A DNA stretch of 64,000 nt from Theristus sp. LFF4_11. Lineage: Eukaryota; Nematoda; Chromadorea; Monhysterida; Xyalidae. Location: NCBI GenBank assembly GCA_030248135.1, contig JASANC010005158.1, positions 22,443 to 86,442 of the forward strand, given 5' to 3'. The notes beneath the pieces were generated by a model that made no database searches, was not told where the DNA came from, and saw nothing but the letters and a program-made list of their open reading frames with translations. Position 1 is the first letter of the stretch, and every line of letters begins with the position of its first letter. Both the position numbers and the translations under genes were made by a program. Positions 34,001 through 44,689 of this stretch are shown in pieces.

Positions 34001-37000
34001 ATCCCGAATTCACAGCTCAGTTGGTTGTATCACATTTGACCGACCAATCAGTGCATCAGACAAATGATGCAATCCATGAACTCAGGTTGCGCACAAATGA
34101 TGCAATCCATGAACTCAGGTTGCGCACAAATGATGCAATCCATGAACCCAGGTTGCGCACAAATGATGCAATCCATGAACTCAGGTTGCGCACAAATGAT
34201 GCAATCCATGAACTCAGTTGCGCACAAATGATGCAATCCATGAACTCAGTTGCGCACAAATGATGCAATCCATGAACTCAGGTTGCGCACAAATGATGCA
34301 ATCCATGAACTCAGTTGCGCACAAATGATCCAATCCATGAACTCAGTTGCGCACAGATCTGCGCGGCGCCTCACCGAGCGTTTTATCGCCAGTTTCCTTG
34401 ATTTTGCGTGCGCACGGTTCACAGCGGAAATAGGCGGAGCCAAACTTTTCGCAGTTCCAGCGGTACGTGTGCTCGCGACGGCCGTCGACTACGCGCACGT
34501 GCGGCCGCCGGCGTCTGTCGCTGTAGACCAGCTCGGCTGCGGTCGGCTTCCACGGCTGCATCCGGCACTTTGCGGCACGCAGTCGCTGTCTGCTCAGCGG
34601 CGTGCAGAAGTGCGCCCGCGCCAACGGGTCGATCGTGTGCAGACCGTTGGCGACGCGCGCAAAAGGCACTGCAAACCGTTAGACTAGCCGATCAGAAAAG
34701 TGTGGAACACTATCTCACTTGATTTAGTTACACGATGAAAATCGTTTTGCCACCAACGAACCGGGCCGTTTCTCAGTGGTCTTGTTGTTCAGGTTGTCGC
34801 AGGCCCTGCACCGGAAGCTCGTGTATCCGCTGGTGGCGCAGTTGTACGCGTACACGTAGCTGTGCTCGCCGTCGTCGACACGCACATGCGGATGCCGCAG
34901 GCCTGCCCGTTGCACGACGGTCGCCTCGCGCGGCGTCCAGTCGGCTTGCGGCACAACGTTGAATCGTGAACGCGACGCTTTCGGCGAACAGAAATGCGGC
35001 CGTGCGAGTGGGTCGATCATGTGCAGGCCGTTGTGCACGCGAGCCGTCGGCACTGCAACGTACGATGGGCAGTTGCAAATGTGCAGTGGTGCTGACAAAA
35101 CAGCACAGAGTCACACAATGGTTGGATTGTCTGTTGAGTCGAATGCACCAATGCAAACCCTTCCAAAGTGAACATTGCCCATAGCAACAGTGACCAGGCT
35201 TCTTGTCGGCGGCAGCGAGCGTCCGATTGTGCCAGTCGCACGCCTTGCACCGAAAGCTGAGCACGCCGTTGCTCTCGGCGCTGTACGAGTACGTGTAGCT
35301 GCGGTGGTCGTGCACGAGCAGCACGTGCGGATGCAGCATGCCCTCGCGATGCACCAGCGTCGCCGGCGTCGGCGTCCAGCCGGGTGTCTCGAGCAGCAGC
35401 GACGTTCGTCGTTGCGAGGCCTCGGCGGCACCGCCGCACATGTGCGCGCACGCCAACGGGTCCACGAGGTGCTCGCCGTGCTGGACACGCGCCGTCGGAA
35501 CTGACACAATTGCGCACGCCTCAGTGACACTTATACTGTCGCATTAAATCATCGGTAACGGTAACTCTTTGGTCAGCTTGGCTTGGGAAGCTTGAATTAG
35601 ATTCACTGACTGGTTCTAACCTGCCAATCAGCATGCACGAATGAAACGCACAAGACCTCTATGCTTTACATTTTGAAAGGGCGCAAATATGCGAAAGTGC
35701 GATTGCATTGACATTGCATTAATTCATCCAGTATGTTCATGAACATTTGAAAATCCATTTCGTTTTTGAGCTTCCATTCTCTGGTGCTCAAATCTCAAGA
35801 AGCCACGCGTACTCGGCTGTTTCTTGTCGTCCGGAGCAGCGCGATTCAGGCGCGCACACGCACGACACTTGAACGTCATGCAGCCGTTGGCGTCATGACT
35901 GAACGCGTAGTCGTACGTGCGATCGCCAGCGGGCACCAGCAGCCGTGGGTGCATGCTGCCTGCGCGGTACACCAGCTGTGCCGGCGTGCGTTCATAGCTG
36001 GCAACACCGCCAATCCGCTCGTGCTGCAGCATCGCGTTCGTGTGAGCCGGCTCGCAAATGTGCGCCCGTGCCAGCGGATCGATCATGTTCAGTCCATTCG
36101 ACACGCGCGCCCATGGAACTGAAATCAAACTTGTGCCTTTCAACTTGAAACTTGAGTCGCAACTTTCAAATTGTAAACTTTTCTCTAATATGAAGGTTAA
36201 AACTGCACTGCCATAACGCAATGTATTTTCTCAAGCGCTCATTCTTACCAACAATCTTCTCGCCGGTGGCTCTACTCCTGCGAGCACAGTGCTCACAACG
36301 GAAGTACGTCGACCCAAAGCGTTCGCAGGCCCATCTGTACATGTACGTGCGTTCGCCGTGTTGCACTCGCAGCTGCGGCCGTCTGTGCCCCTCAACCTGA
36401 ACCAGTACCGCCTCGGTCGGTTTCCATTTCTTTTGCAGGCCGAAATGCTTCTTGCGATGCGCTTTGTGACTGCAGAAATGCGGCCGAGCCAGCGGATCGA
36501 TGGTGTGCATGCCGTTTGCCACACGAGCCGTCGGCACTGAAAGCAGCACAAACTCTGAAGGGATGTTTAGTTTTCATGAGGATTTCTGGCATCTTTTTGA
36601 AAATCATTTTTCACTGATTGCCTGATACCTATGCGACAGTGTGGTTGTGGAAGTAACGGTGGTGACTTTGTCGCCATGGTAGAGTAAGGACTACGGAGGT
36701 TGGCGCTGCCGCCGATGCACCTTTCCTTTCATCATCCAGCGGCACATTTCATCACACCGTCGCACGGGTGTGCTGCCTTCTCCTACTTGAATTGCCCAGT
36801 CGACCAATCACCCAATCAAGCTACCTAATCGTTTCTCCACCGCTGCCGCATTCAGCCGACTGCACTCGCGACACTGAAACGTCGAATATCCACAAGCGTC
36901 GTTCGTGTGCTTGTAGACGTACGTGCGCTGCTCAGCATCCTCAACGAGCAGCTGCGGGTGGCGACAGCCGTCGCGTTGCCTGATGATCGCCTTCACCGGC

Positions 37001-40000
37001 GTCCAGTCGCTCGGCGGTCGAAACAGACCGGGGCGTTGCGACTCGCTCGCACAGAAGTGCGCCTCCGACAACGGATCGATCATGTGCATGCCGTCCTTGA
37101 CGCGCGCCCACGGCACTGCAACGCACAGCAGCGGCGTGACAAAACTGCACTTACAAGCTCTGCAGCATTTACACACGTTCCCGATTGAGAGCACTCATGA
37201 AAGCGCAGACCGGGTCGCTTCTGCTCGGCGACGCGATTCAGCCGCGCACAGGCGCTGCACCGGAACGTCATGAAGCCGAACGCCTCGTGGCTGAAGCCGT
37301 AGTTGTACGTGCGCTCGTTGTGCGTGACGCGTAGCGTTGGGTGCTGGCGATTCGGGCGATACTGCAGTATGGCCGCTGTGGGCGTCCAGTCGGGTGGCGG
37401 CTCAAACGAGTGTCTGCCCGTGTTGCTCGTCTCGTCCGAGCAGAAATGCGCACGAGCCAACGGATCGATCATGTGCAGGCCGTTGCGCACGCGTGCCACC
37501 GGGACTGACAAGTAACAATATTGGATTGTTGCCTTTTTCAGGAGTTCTGCCACTGTGTTTCTTCCGTTTTTTGGTTGAAAACGTGCCCGAAAACACGACT
37601 CACTGGGGCGTTTCTGTTCGGCAGCGCGGTTGGCACGTGCACAGGCGCGACACTTGAACGTCAAATATCCGTTGGCGTCGTGCGTGTAGTAGTAGGCGTA
37701 GGTGCGCTCGCCCGCGTGCACGCGCAGCGTTGCGTTCAGACAGCCACTGCGGAACTCCAGGTCAGCCGGCGTCGGCGTCCACCCGGGCGTCTCGAACTCA
37801 ACCAAGCCGGATCGAGCCGCGTTTTTGACGCTCTCACAAAAGTGCTGCCGGCCGAGCGGATCGATCAGATGCTTGCCCTTGTAGACGTGCGCCCATGGAA
37901 CTGCAAGAAAGCATCACTGAAAAAAACACCGGAATCAGGTTGCGAAACGTGAAGCAGTCACTCCAGCAGACGTACTCGGCCGTTTGTCGCCCTTGCGATA
38001 CTGAGTGTAACAGGAGTTGCACCGAAAATACATGCAGCCCTTCAGTTTAGTGACGTAGGTGTAGTAATAGGTGCGCTCGGGTGTATCGACACGCAGCTGC
38101 GGGTGCAGACGATTGTTCTTGTGCAACAGCATTGCTTCCGTTGGCTTCCAGTTCGACTGAGCGGTGTTCCGTTTGAATTTGAGCTGAAATTTACACTTTA
38201 TAGCTTATAGAATGAAGTTGTTGGAAGTTTGTTGCGCAATAAAACAACCGCGCACTCTTCCTAATTTGCCGTCGACTCGTTTCGGCTTGCAGAAATGCGG
38301 TCGCTCGAATGGATCAGTGGTGTGCACACCGTTCAGTACACGAGTCATTGGCACTGAAACAGGGAAGGCAATGAAAGAAGCGAATACAGACAAGTAAATG
38401 ATAAAAAACAAACAAATTAGTCAGCTGGAAATTGTAATCATCAAGCGGATGCGGAGGACTGAATTGAAATAATAGATTTAAAACCCATAACCGGTCGCAG
38501 GCAGACAGACCAGGTCTCTTTTTCTCCGCCCTGACGTTGAGTTGTTTGCACGCAGAGCACGAGAAGCTTTTCGATCCGTCCGCGTTCAGCGCGAGCGTCT
38601 TGTTGCACGCCTGCACCGAGTACAAATAGACGCGCTGGCCGTCGCAGACACGCACACGCGCGTGCAGCCACTGCTCACGTCTGATGATGTGCGCGCGCGC
38701 GCCAACGCTGCTCACTGGCGGCAGCTGCAATCACTGCTCTGCATGTTGCACGTTCGCTAGTGTTGTCGCTGCGCTGCCAATCAGCTATGATCTTTGATTT
38801 TGGTCCCGAGACTCAATGTAAGCAGTTTCATGCATGACGCGGGAATTCAAAATTGGTAAAGTGATCCGAGTCCCCTTAATAAGGCCGGCTCACTTTGGCT
38901 ATTCTGAATGACCACATGAAGAATGAAACCCGGTTTCCTTTCACGTTTACGTCGCATTGAGTCGCAGGACTTAAAGAAAAGATAATAGTGGTACGCACAC
39001 GTGCCAGGACTGTTTTCTCTTTTTCTAATAAGGAAAACGGTGGTGCATGTTCTCCCGTCAACCATGAACTCGCCTCTTCCTTTGGCTCATCTTCTGCTTC
39101 ATCCGCATCAACATTGTCTTCCACGTCTATTGCCGATATGGCAGCCAGCGAATTGTGGTTGTTCAAAAGTTTCGTCAGAAAGTCTGGCTCTTGTGCCTGT
39201 GCGTCCGCCATCGATGGGGATGCGTGCTCAGCAGCTGTGCTTGCGAAATCGGCTTGTGTGCACACGTGCGAGCCGGCAAGTGGGTCGTTCACGATCACGC
39301 CGTCTCGCACTACTGCTCGGGGCACTGAACACAAAGAAAACTTGCAACTGCAACAAAGCAGTCAAAAACAATCAAGCGAGTAATGCTGAAAAACAGACAT
39401 CCATCGAAGTGAGGCTATTCAAATGCTATCAAACAACCAGTAAGCCAGTTCTCAAGCGCAGTAAAGAACAAAACAAAAAACCATGGGAACTCTCACCAAC
39501 CAATTCGCGTCGTTGTATATCGTTCATTAACGTGCACACAATGCGAACACTCGTAAATGGTGTAGTTTTGCTGTTCGTTTACGCCAGTGTTGCGGTACGA
39601 GTAGACACGCGCACAGTCACTGACGAACAGCACTGGCTGCTTCTCATTCTCAGAGGCGCCCGTTATCGCCTAAAACGCGCTTTCATTAAGTTTTGGTGGA
39701 AAGCTGAGACGGGTGCGCTGGCTTCCGTAGTGAAGTAATATGGGGCACTGGTCCGGCACACCAGAGACGTCGGTTCGAATCCCACCAGAGGTTCAAAAAA
39801 AACCGATTCCCATCTCTTTCGATGATAGAACACCACAAACGATAGATCTATTATGATCTTTTATTTTGGTCCCGCCACTCAATGCGCCCATAGATGGGTA
39901 AACAGTTGCATGCAGGACGCGGGAATTCAAAATAGGTGAAGTGATCCGTGTCCCCTACATACAGCCGAGTCACTTAGGCGACTTTGATTTGCCACATAAA

Positions 40001-41943
40001 GATTGAAACTAGTTTTCTTTTCACATCTGCACACCTATTCAGTCGCGGAACTTAAAAATTGATATTAAATCTTTCGGCGTTGAAAGCGACTCTGCAAGAA
40101 AAATGTTTAAAAAAATCAAAAGAGATACGAACCCGAGATCCGCGCGTTGTGCGCGCGAGCCGGTTTGTCTCATTGACGCCTCGTGCAATCGCAGACTGAG
40201 AGGCGCCCGCTCGATCCAGCGGCTCAACAACGACACTGATGTCCCCGAAAGAGGGCGACACAACGTCCACCTCGGAACCTTCAGAGCCAAATTCGGATGC
40301 CTCCAACTCAAAACCACCGGACGCATCGAACACTGGCAAACTCTGACCGTCATCATGCAACACCGTGCAACTGTTCGCGACTTGTTTGCTCGGTTTCGTC
40401 TTTTTGACCGCTGGTTGTTCATGTTGCTGCGATGTGCTTGGCTCACCATTGTCCAACGCCCGTTTTCTGACGGCCTCTGTCGAAACGTTGTCACTGGTAT
40501 TGATTGCAAAGTGCTCTTCAAACAAATTTCGAATCAACGGCGAATTTTGTTGGTCCACCAGATGTGTTGTGTCGTGGTCGGGTGGAAGCGAAACTGGAAA
40601 CGGTTCTGGCTGAAAAAACAAAACAGACGACGTGCAACGGATAACAAAAAGGATTAATAATTATATAATAGTGTATAATTGCAACAAAAACGTGTAATTG
40701 TGTAATTGCATGGCATTGTATGGGCTATATAAACTGTGATGAGTGCTCAGTCTGTTTTTATTGCTGTCGTAATCATCCGAATCGTCCTAATCAGCGTTTA
40801 TCTTAATAAAAACCCTTTCTATAATTTTTCTATAGTTGAGTTTTTCTTTTTTACCTCAGTCGTCACCACAAATGACAGTCGATCAGGTTGCAGCTCTCTG
40901 ATTGGTTGACAGGCACCGACCTCGGCAGTGATTGGTGGAAACAGCAGAGTGGCATTGCCCGTTGTTGCGCTGTCGTCTTGAAGTGCACTGGTGCTCGCAG
41001 CACTCGTGGATGAATTGGAAAACTGAAAACAAACAATTGAGAAACGAACAGTTTCAAAGAAATCACTTCGGTAATTTGAATGTGCCCACAAAATTCCAAA
41101 ACTGTGTTCAAATTCGCGCTACCGGTTCACTGGGCGTGACCGAGTCTGGCGTTCTGGCCGGGGTCAACTGCTGCAACAGACGATCCAATTCCAGCTCTTT
41201 CGATTCGATGCCGCGGAATACCATCTGAGAAAGAAACTACGGTTCAGCGGTAATTTATTTGGTCTCGAGAGTCATACGCGCGCTCCAGCCAATCAGCGTG
41301 CTGGATTGTGAACGAAAGCGTATGATCACGTTCCAACCCTTTTTGCTTGGACATTCGTATTTGCATTTTTCGTGACCGTATTTGAGATTGCGTCTGTTTT
41401 GCTTTTCCGTAACTAAAGTTGCTTGTACGTTAAAATGAAGAATCTGCAACATTGAAAACATCAGAAAAGCAGCGCCGACCAGCCGCATGTGGTCGCCAGC
41501 GAAATCGCGATGGGCCGATCTGATGTGCATGTTCAGCTGGCGTTGACTGCTGGTGGCCATGCGACATTGTTTGCATCTGTACGGGGTGTAGTCCAAGTGG
41601 TCGGTGGACACGTGGTCACGGAGGTCGTCCAGGGACTGCAACATTCAAAGCAACAACTCAGCTGGCGTCCCGTGTTTCTCTCTCGAACTGTTGTCTACTG
41701 ACACTCGGGCTTAAAAATCACACCAGCAGACACATCAGATGCGGTGCGCTTGCGTATGCGCGTACATGGGTGAACAAGCGCATACCAGTGCGCAGGTATC
41801 CACTGACACCGGACACCCTCAACAACAGTACCACATTAACGCAAAAAACTAGAACCATGTGAACTCTCAACACAAACCTCAAAATGCTCGTCAGCACATT
41901 CTGGGTAGCCTGAATCAATGAACGGACACGCAAACTGCGACAT
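28002..41943 (-). CDS. Giant C2H2-finger protein with novel tandem Cys/His domain array
   Basis: Twenty-four exons keep frame throughout (about 1976 aa). N-terminal block: 41878-41943, 41480-41635, 41123-41224, 40855-41022 and 40178-40609. Array: 39501-39669 (C-half), 39001-39324 + 38511-38714 (split copy), 38256-38353 + 37976-38183 (split copy), then single-exon copies 37604-37900, 37211-37504, 36825-37115, 36249-36536, 35813-36118, 35195-35500, 34762-35052, 34375-34668, 33660-33968, 33098-33409, 29452-29751 and 28847-29140, then 28386-28517 (N-half). Tail: 28002-28291. The N-terminus has a C2H2-like finger and a canonical one (YRCKQC...H-x4-H), then a Ser/Asp/Glu-rich linker with KKTKPSK. 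The repeat consensus is VP-x-ARV-x-NG-x-H-x-IDPLAR-x-H-x-C, W-TP-x-x-A, HP-x-LRV, RTY-x-Y, F-RC-x-AC-x-RLNR, EKRP. I do not recognise the domain. A nuclear, DNA- or chromatin-associated role is inferred from the fingers and the C-terminal IKVE SUMO motif. The first array junction (40178/39669) is the least certain. Confidence 0.8.
29793..32889. mobile_element. 3.1-kb foldback transposon with tandemly repeated arms
   Basis: The ends are inverted: CACGTTAACACCG at the left and CGGTGTTAACGTG at the right. They continue inwards as an inverted repeat (for example 29880-30110 against 32580-32820, nearly identical). The arms consist of about 330-base units repeated head to tail (about five in the left arm, about three in the right), each with CCCGGGCATTTTT, TTTTCCAGTGGTTTTTTG, GGGTAAAAAGTTGATTTTT and CAAGTTAGAAACAACTTGT. 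The turn is near 31675, so the arms are unequal. The same 78-residue frame appears in both ends only because they are inverted copies; no gene is claimed. It lies in the intron between array exons 33098 and 29751. Confidence 0.9.
33098..37900 (-). repeat. Core of the domain array: ten consecutive one-exon copies
   Basis: Ten exons of 288-312 bases follow one another with introns of about 95 to 965 bases. All start after AG with two bases completing a Val (Ala once) codon and all end one base into a codon, so any exon can be lost or gained without shifting frame. Each encodes one domain of 95-103 residues. H-x-C (HFC, HIC, HMC, HVC) and C-x2-C are invariant in every copy, spaced about 55-70 residues apart, the pattern of a single zinc site. 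Trp in [GD]-W-x-P (Trp missing in the 36118 copy), the H/R-P-x-[LV]-[RL]-V strand and a Tyr/Thr-x-Tyr strand are near-invariant. Confidence 0.85.
34061..34357. repeat. 32-33 bp minisatellite, nine copies
   Basis: The unit is CAAATGATGCAATCCATGAAC followed by TCAGGTTGCGCA, repeated nine times with small length variants (GG or G). It fills the intron between array exons 34375 and 33968, starting about 18 bases beyond the GTGAGG donor. Frames read through it are repetitive and not coding. Confidence 0.92.
38783..38976. repeat. Dispersed repeat T, copy 1
   Basis: Matches 39849-40060 in the same orientation. Landmarks are ATGATCTTTGATTTTGGTCCCG, GACGCGGGAATTCAAAAT, AAGTGATCCGAGTCCCC and GTCGCAGGACTTAAA. 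It lies in the intron that splits the first complete domain copy of the array gene (between 39001 and 38714). Function unknown; possibly two solo ends of one element. Confidence 0.75.
39748..39792 (+). other. tRNA-like 3' half (anticodon arm plus T arm)
   Basis: CTGGT-CCGGCAC-ACCAG forms a 5-bp stem with a 7-base loop. Four bases later, GTCGG-TTCGAAT-CCCAC forms a T arm with the B-box GGTTCGAATCC. No matching D arm or 5' acceptor strand was found upstream, and U33 of the anticodon loop is replaced by C. It is therefore not called a tRNA gene; a tRNA-derived SINE fragment or pseudogene fits better. It sits beside dispersed repeat T copy 2, inside an intron of the array gene. Confidence 0.35.
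39849..40060. repeat. Dispersed repeat T, copy 2
   Basis: Second copy of the family described at 38783-38976. It is slightly longer because of an insertion containing GCCCATAGATGGGTAAAC. Same orientation, about 1.07 kb away, in the intron before the first array exon. Confidence 0.75.
40640..40830 (+). mobile_element. Solo-LTR-like fragment
   Basis: Shares with the terminal repeat at 46908-47048 the ordered words TGTAATT, GGCTAT(A/G)TAA(A/G)CTGTGATGA, GTCTGTTTTTATT(G/A)(C/T)TGTCGT and TCGTCCTAAT(C/A)AGC. No internal region or second copy lies next to it, so it reads as a solo LTR. It occupies the intron between array-gene exons 40855 and 40609. Confidence 0.6.
41480..41943 (-). CDS. Exons 1-2 of the array gene: paired C2H2-type fingers
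   Basis: Exon 1 starts MSQFACPF at ATG 41943. Across the exon 1/2 junction runs C-x9-C-x13-H-x4-H (ending LRDHVSTDH), a variant first finger. It is followed by a canonical second finger, YRCKQC with C-x2-C-x12-H-x4-H, ending MHIRSAH. The linker between them is short (LDYTP). Splitting of the first finger by a phase 0 intron, with the fold restored on joining, supports the splice. Both fingers could bind nucleic acid or protein; the sequence does not tell which. Confidence 0.75.
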
Positions 41944-43180
41944 CGGGAACGTTTCTCTGCTGAAATTATGTGCCAAAATAACGCACTTTTCCCAGTTTTT
42001 TTGTTATTTGGCTGAATCGACCGCTGAAATCTGAAGCACAAGGCATATGATAAACCGAACAGGAGCAAACTTGAAAAACATGTTAAATAACACGAATCCG
42101 TTTGATAGTCGATCATCAGGAACCGAGTAAAAAGTTGTTAAAAAGTCAACATCATGTTTTCATTTTTTTTTTCATTTGTACGCGCGCCGGTTCCGGAAAC
42201 CCGAAGGTACCAAACTCCGGCGGAGACGGAGACGAAAAAAAAAATGTTTTCATTTGATCACTCAAATCGAAACACGATGGAAGAAAAAGGGAATATGAGA
42301 AAGTGCAATACACAAAACAGAGCCGCTTCCAATTCAACCTCACAAAAACGCTATGACAAAGAATAATATGCAGAACAACATGACAGTCAGCGATCCGTCA
42401 TGAAAATGAGACAGACAAACACCAGAAAAACAAAGACTTGAAAAGCCTGTTTTTGCCTGCTACAAAAACTAAGGTAAGTATAAATATAAAGAAAACAAAA
42501 AATAAAATACCAACCGGTCAAAATAAAGAAAATAAAACCAAAACCAAAAAAACTAAAATCAAATAACACTGATAACCAACTACATTCGACGCTGAAAGAC
42601 TCAATATAGAACATTCAAATGCGAAGCAGAATGGAAAACGCAAAAACATAAAAACACCAACAGCAACAATACAAACGCACACAGGCACACAGAGAGCGAA
42701 GATAAAACCAGTGAACGAAACGAATGGGTAAACGATCAATACAGGCAGCACAGCACATACACTCAGACGATAGTACGGGCAAGGCAGACACAGAACAAAA
42801 CAACAACGCACACAGCGTCCACACAAGAAATACGTGCAAATAGAACAACTCTTTTCACGTCGTCGTAGACAAGCCAACACATAATGCACGCGCCACACAT
42901 ACAATCCTGACCAACACAAACTCCATTTCAGTGGAGAACAAAAACTAACAAAAACACGAGCGATTTGTAAAACAAATATAACAGTCGAATGCAATACAAA
43001 ATCACTGCACGTCAATTTATTCACTGCATGTGAGTTTTGAACTGAAAAAAATCTAAAAATGCAACAAAAACACAGAAGAAATGAAGAAGTTCTGAATGAA
43101 AATGGCATTTTGAACTTCCCCATGAACAACCAAGAATATTGTAGCGTAGAATGACCGTAAACATTTTCAATCACTGGTCG
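41944..43180. other. Upstream of the array gene, no gene seen
   Basis: Contains the likely 5' UTR and promoter of the domain-array gene, then AT-rich DNA. At 42176-42235 lies GC-rich repeat copy B (inverted relative of 1402-1466). No supported coding frame. Confidence 0.5.
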
Positions 43181-43188
43181 TTCGCATC

Positions 43189-44335
43189 TGGGTTTTTTTT
43201 GCAGAAAAACGTCGGTTTTTTGCAGAAATTTTGGACCGTTTGCAGAAATTTTTTAGTAAATTTCTGCAAATTGCAGAAACAGATTTGCATACAAACTTTG
43301 GTTCTGCAATATTCATTTTGTGCTCAGCGCTTAACTGAGGTTTCACGCCATCATGGAAGAAATTTCAAATAGTTTTTTTTGTCAAAAACAGCTGTTTCGG
43401 CGGTTGCTGTAGCGCAATGATTGGCGTTTTGTTTTGCCTTCGTGAAGAAAATCGGAGTATTTCAAATTCGAAAAATAAAACAGAAATTCAATTATTATTA
43501 TTGTTTGTTGATCATTATTGATTCAATTATTGTTTGCTGTTAGGCTTTCTGTTTGGAATTAGAATGAAGTGATCCATCATCCACACAACAGAAGATACAA
43601 AAATAAGACATTGGCGGAGGTACGGTGCGCAAGTTTGTCGTCGAGCTTGTCGAGAATCTCAGCAATCAATTCGAAGACACGCACAACGTTCTCAAGGCTG
43701 CCAAAATATTCTGCCGTCTAAGATAGATGGATCTGAACAGCTGCTGGTGTACGGAAATGCCGATCTGCTGTATCTGCACCAGTTTTATTCATCAATTTTG
43801 CCGGGCAAGGGCAGTATCGCTGATGAATGGAAACGATTCAAATGCGAACGAATTCAGTTCCCTGGTCCGAGTATAACTGCAGGCAAGCATGCAGTATCTG
43901 GGGATGAAAACAAAGAGGCGATACAAAATCAAACCGAACAAAGTGAACTGCACCTTTGAGAACGTCGAACCGACCGAAGCCATCGCTTTGATTGCGGAAT
44001 TTGAGCTATGAGGGTTTTCAATTGATATTGTGTTGTTGTTAGGTTGAATGATTTGAAACGAATGATTGGTGATTTGTTCGGTTTGGCAATCTGGTTCGGT
44101 TTTGGTGTTTTTTCTGAATTTTTGAAAAATTTGCGGTAAGACGATGCAATTGGCAATTGCAATTCTGAGCATCGTTAAGAAATGATGCTCAGAACGAAAA
44201 AAATGACATTAAACAAGCACAAAAACCATTTTCGTCATGTTTTTTGAAATTTGCAGAAACCAAATTTTATTTGCAGAAATTTTTTACGAAATTTCTGCAA
44301 ATTGCAGAACCGACTTTTTGAAAAAAAAACCTAGG
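43189..44335 (+). mobile_element. Decayed hAT transposon with 8-bp target duplication
   Basis: The element is flanked on both sides by TTCGCATC (43181-43188 and 44336-44343), the 8-bp duplication typical of hAT elements. The ends are inverted (TGGGTTTTTTTTGCAG against AAAAAAAAACCTAGG) and each carries a TTGCAGAAATTTTTTA/AAATTTCTGCAAATTGC palindrome. Inside, broken frames at about 43625-43900 read like a transposase C-terminus (LLVYGNADLLYLH, SIADEWKRFK), reminiscent of the C-terminal part of hAT-type proteins such as ZNF862. Stops and frameshifts make it non-functional. Confidence 0.7.
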
Positions 44336-44689
44336 TTCGCATCACCTGAGAAGTAAGAACACACTTCTCTCCTCAACCATGATTGCCTGATTCAACGGTG
44401 TGCTCTGTGACATCACGTTGTCACACTGACTGCACATTCAATTTCGAGCTAGTTTTCACGCCTCTTTCGTCTGATGTTCATTCTGTTGACTCCATGGTGT
44501 TGGTTTGATCTGTGAATGTTTTTTAAACTTGGCAAACAATTGTTCACACTTCACAAGAAGCAAATGGAATATTCGACTGTTTTACAGCGAAACCATTGGA
44601 ATGTACAAACAGAATAAACCAAATACCAATGTGGCACCCCAGGATTTGATGTTTATTCCGAGGTTGGCGACACGAACGAAGATTCTGGA

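Noticed and set aside
33670..34263. Long plus-strand frame of 197 codons
   Set aside because: Antisense to an array exon and extended by the minisatellite; its tail is the repeated word translated.
39541..39738. Plus-strand frame with a signal-peptide-like start (MRTLVNGVVLLFVYAS)
   Set aside because: It is antisense to an exon of the array gene (39501-39669) whose minus-strand translation matches the repeat domain.
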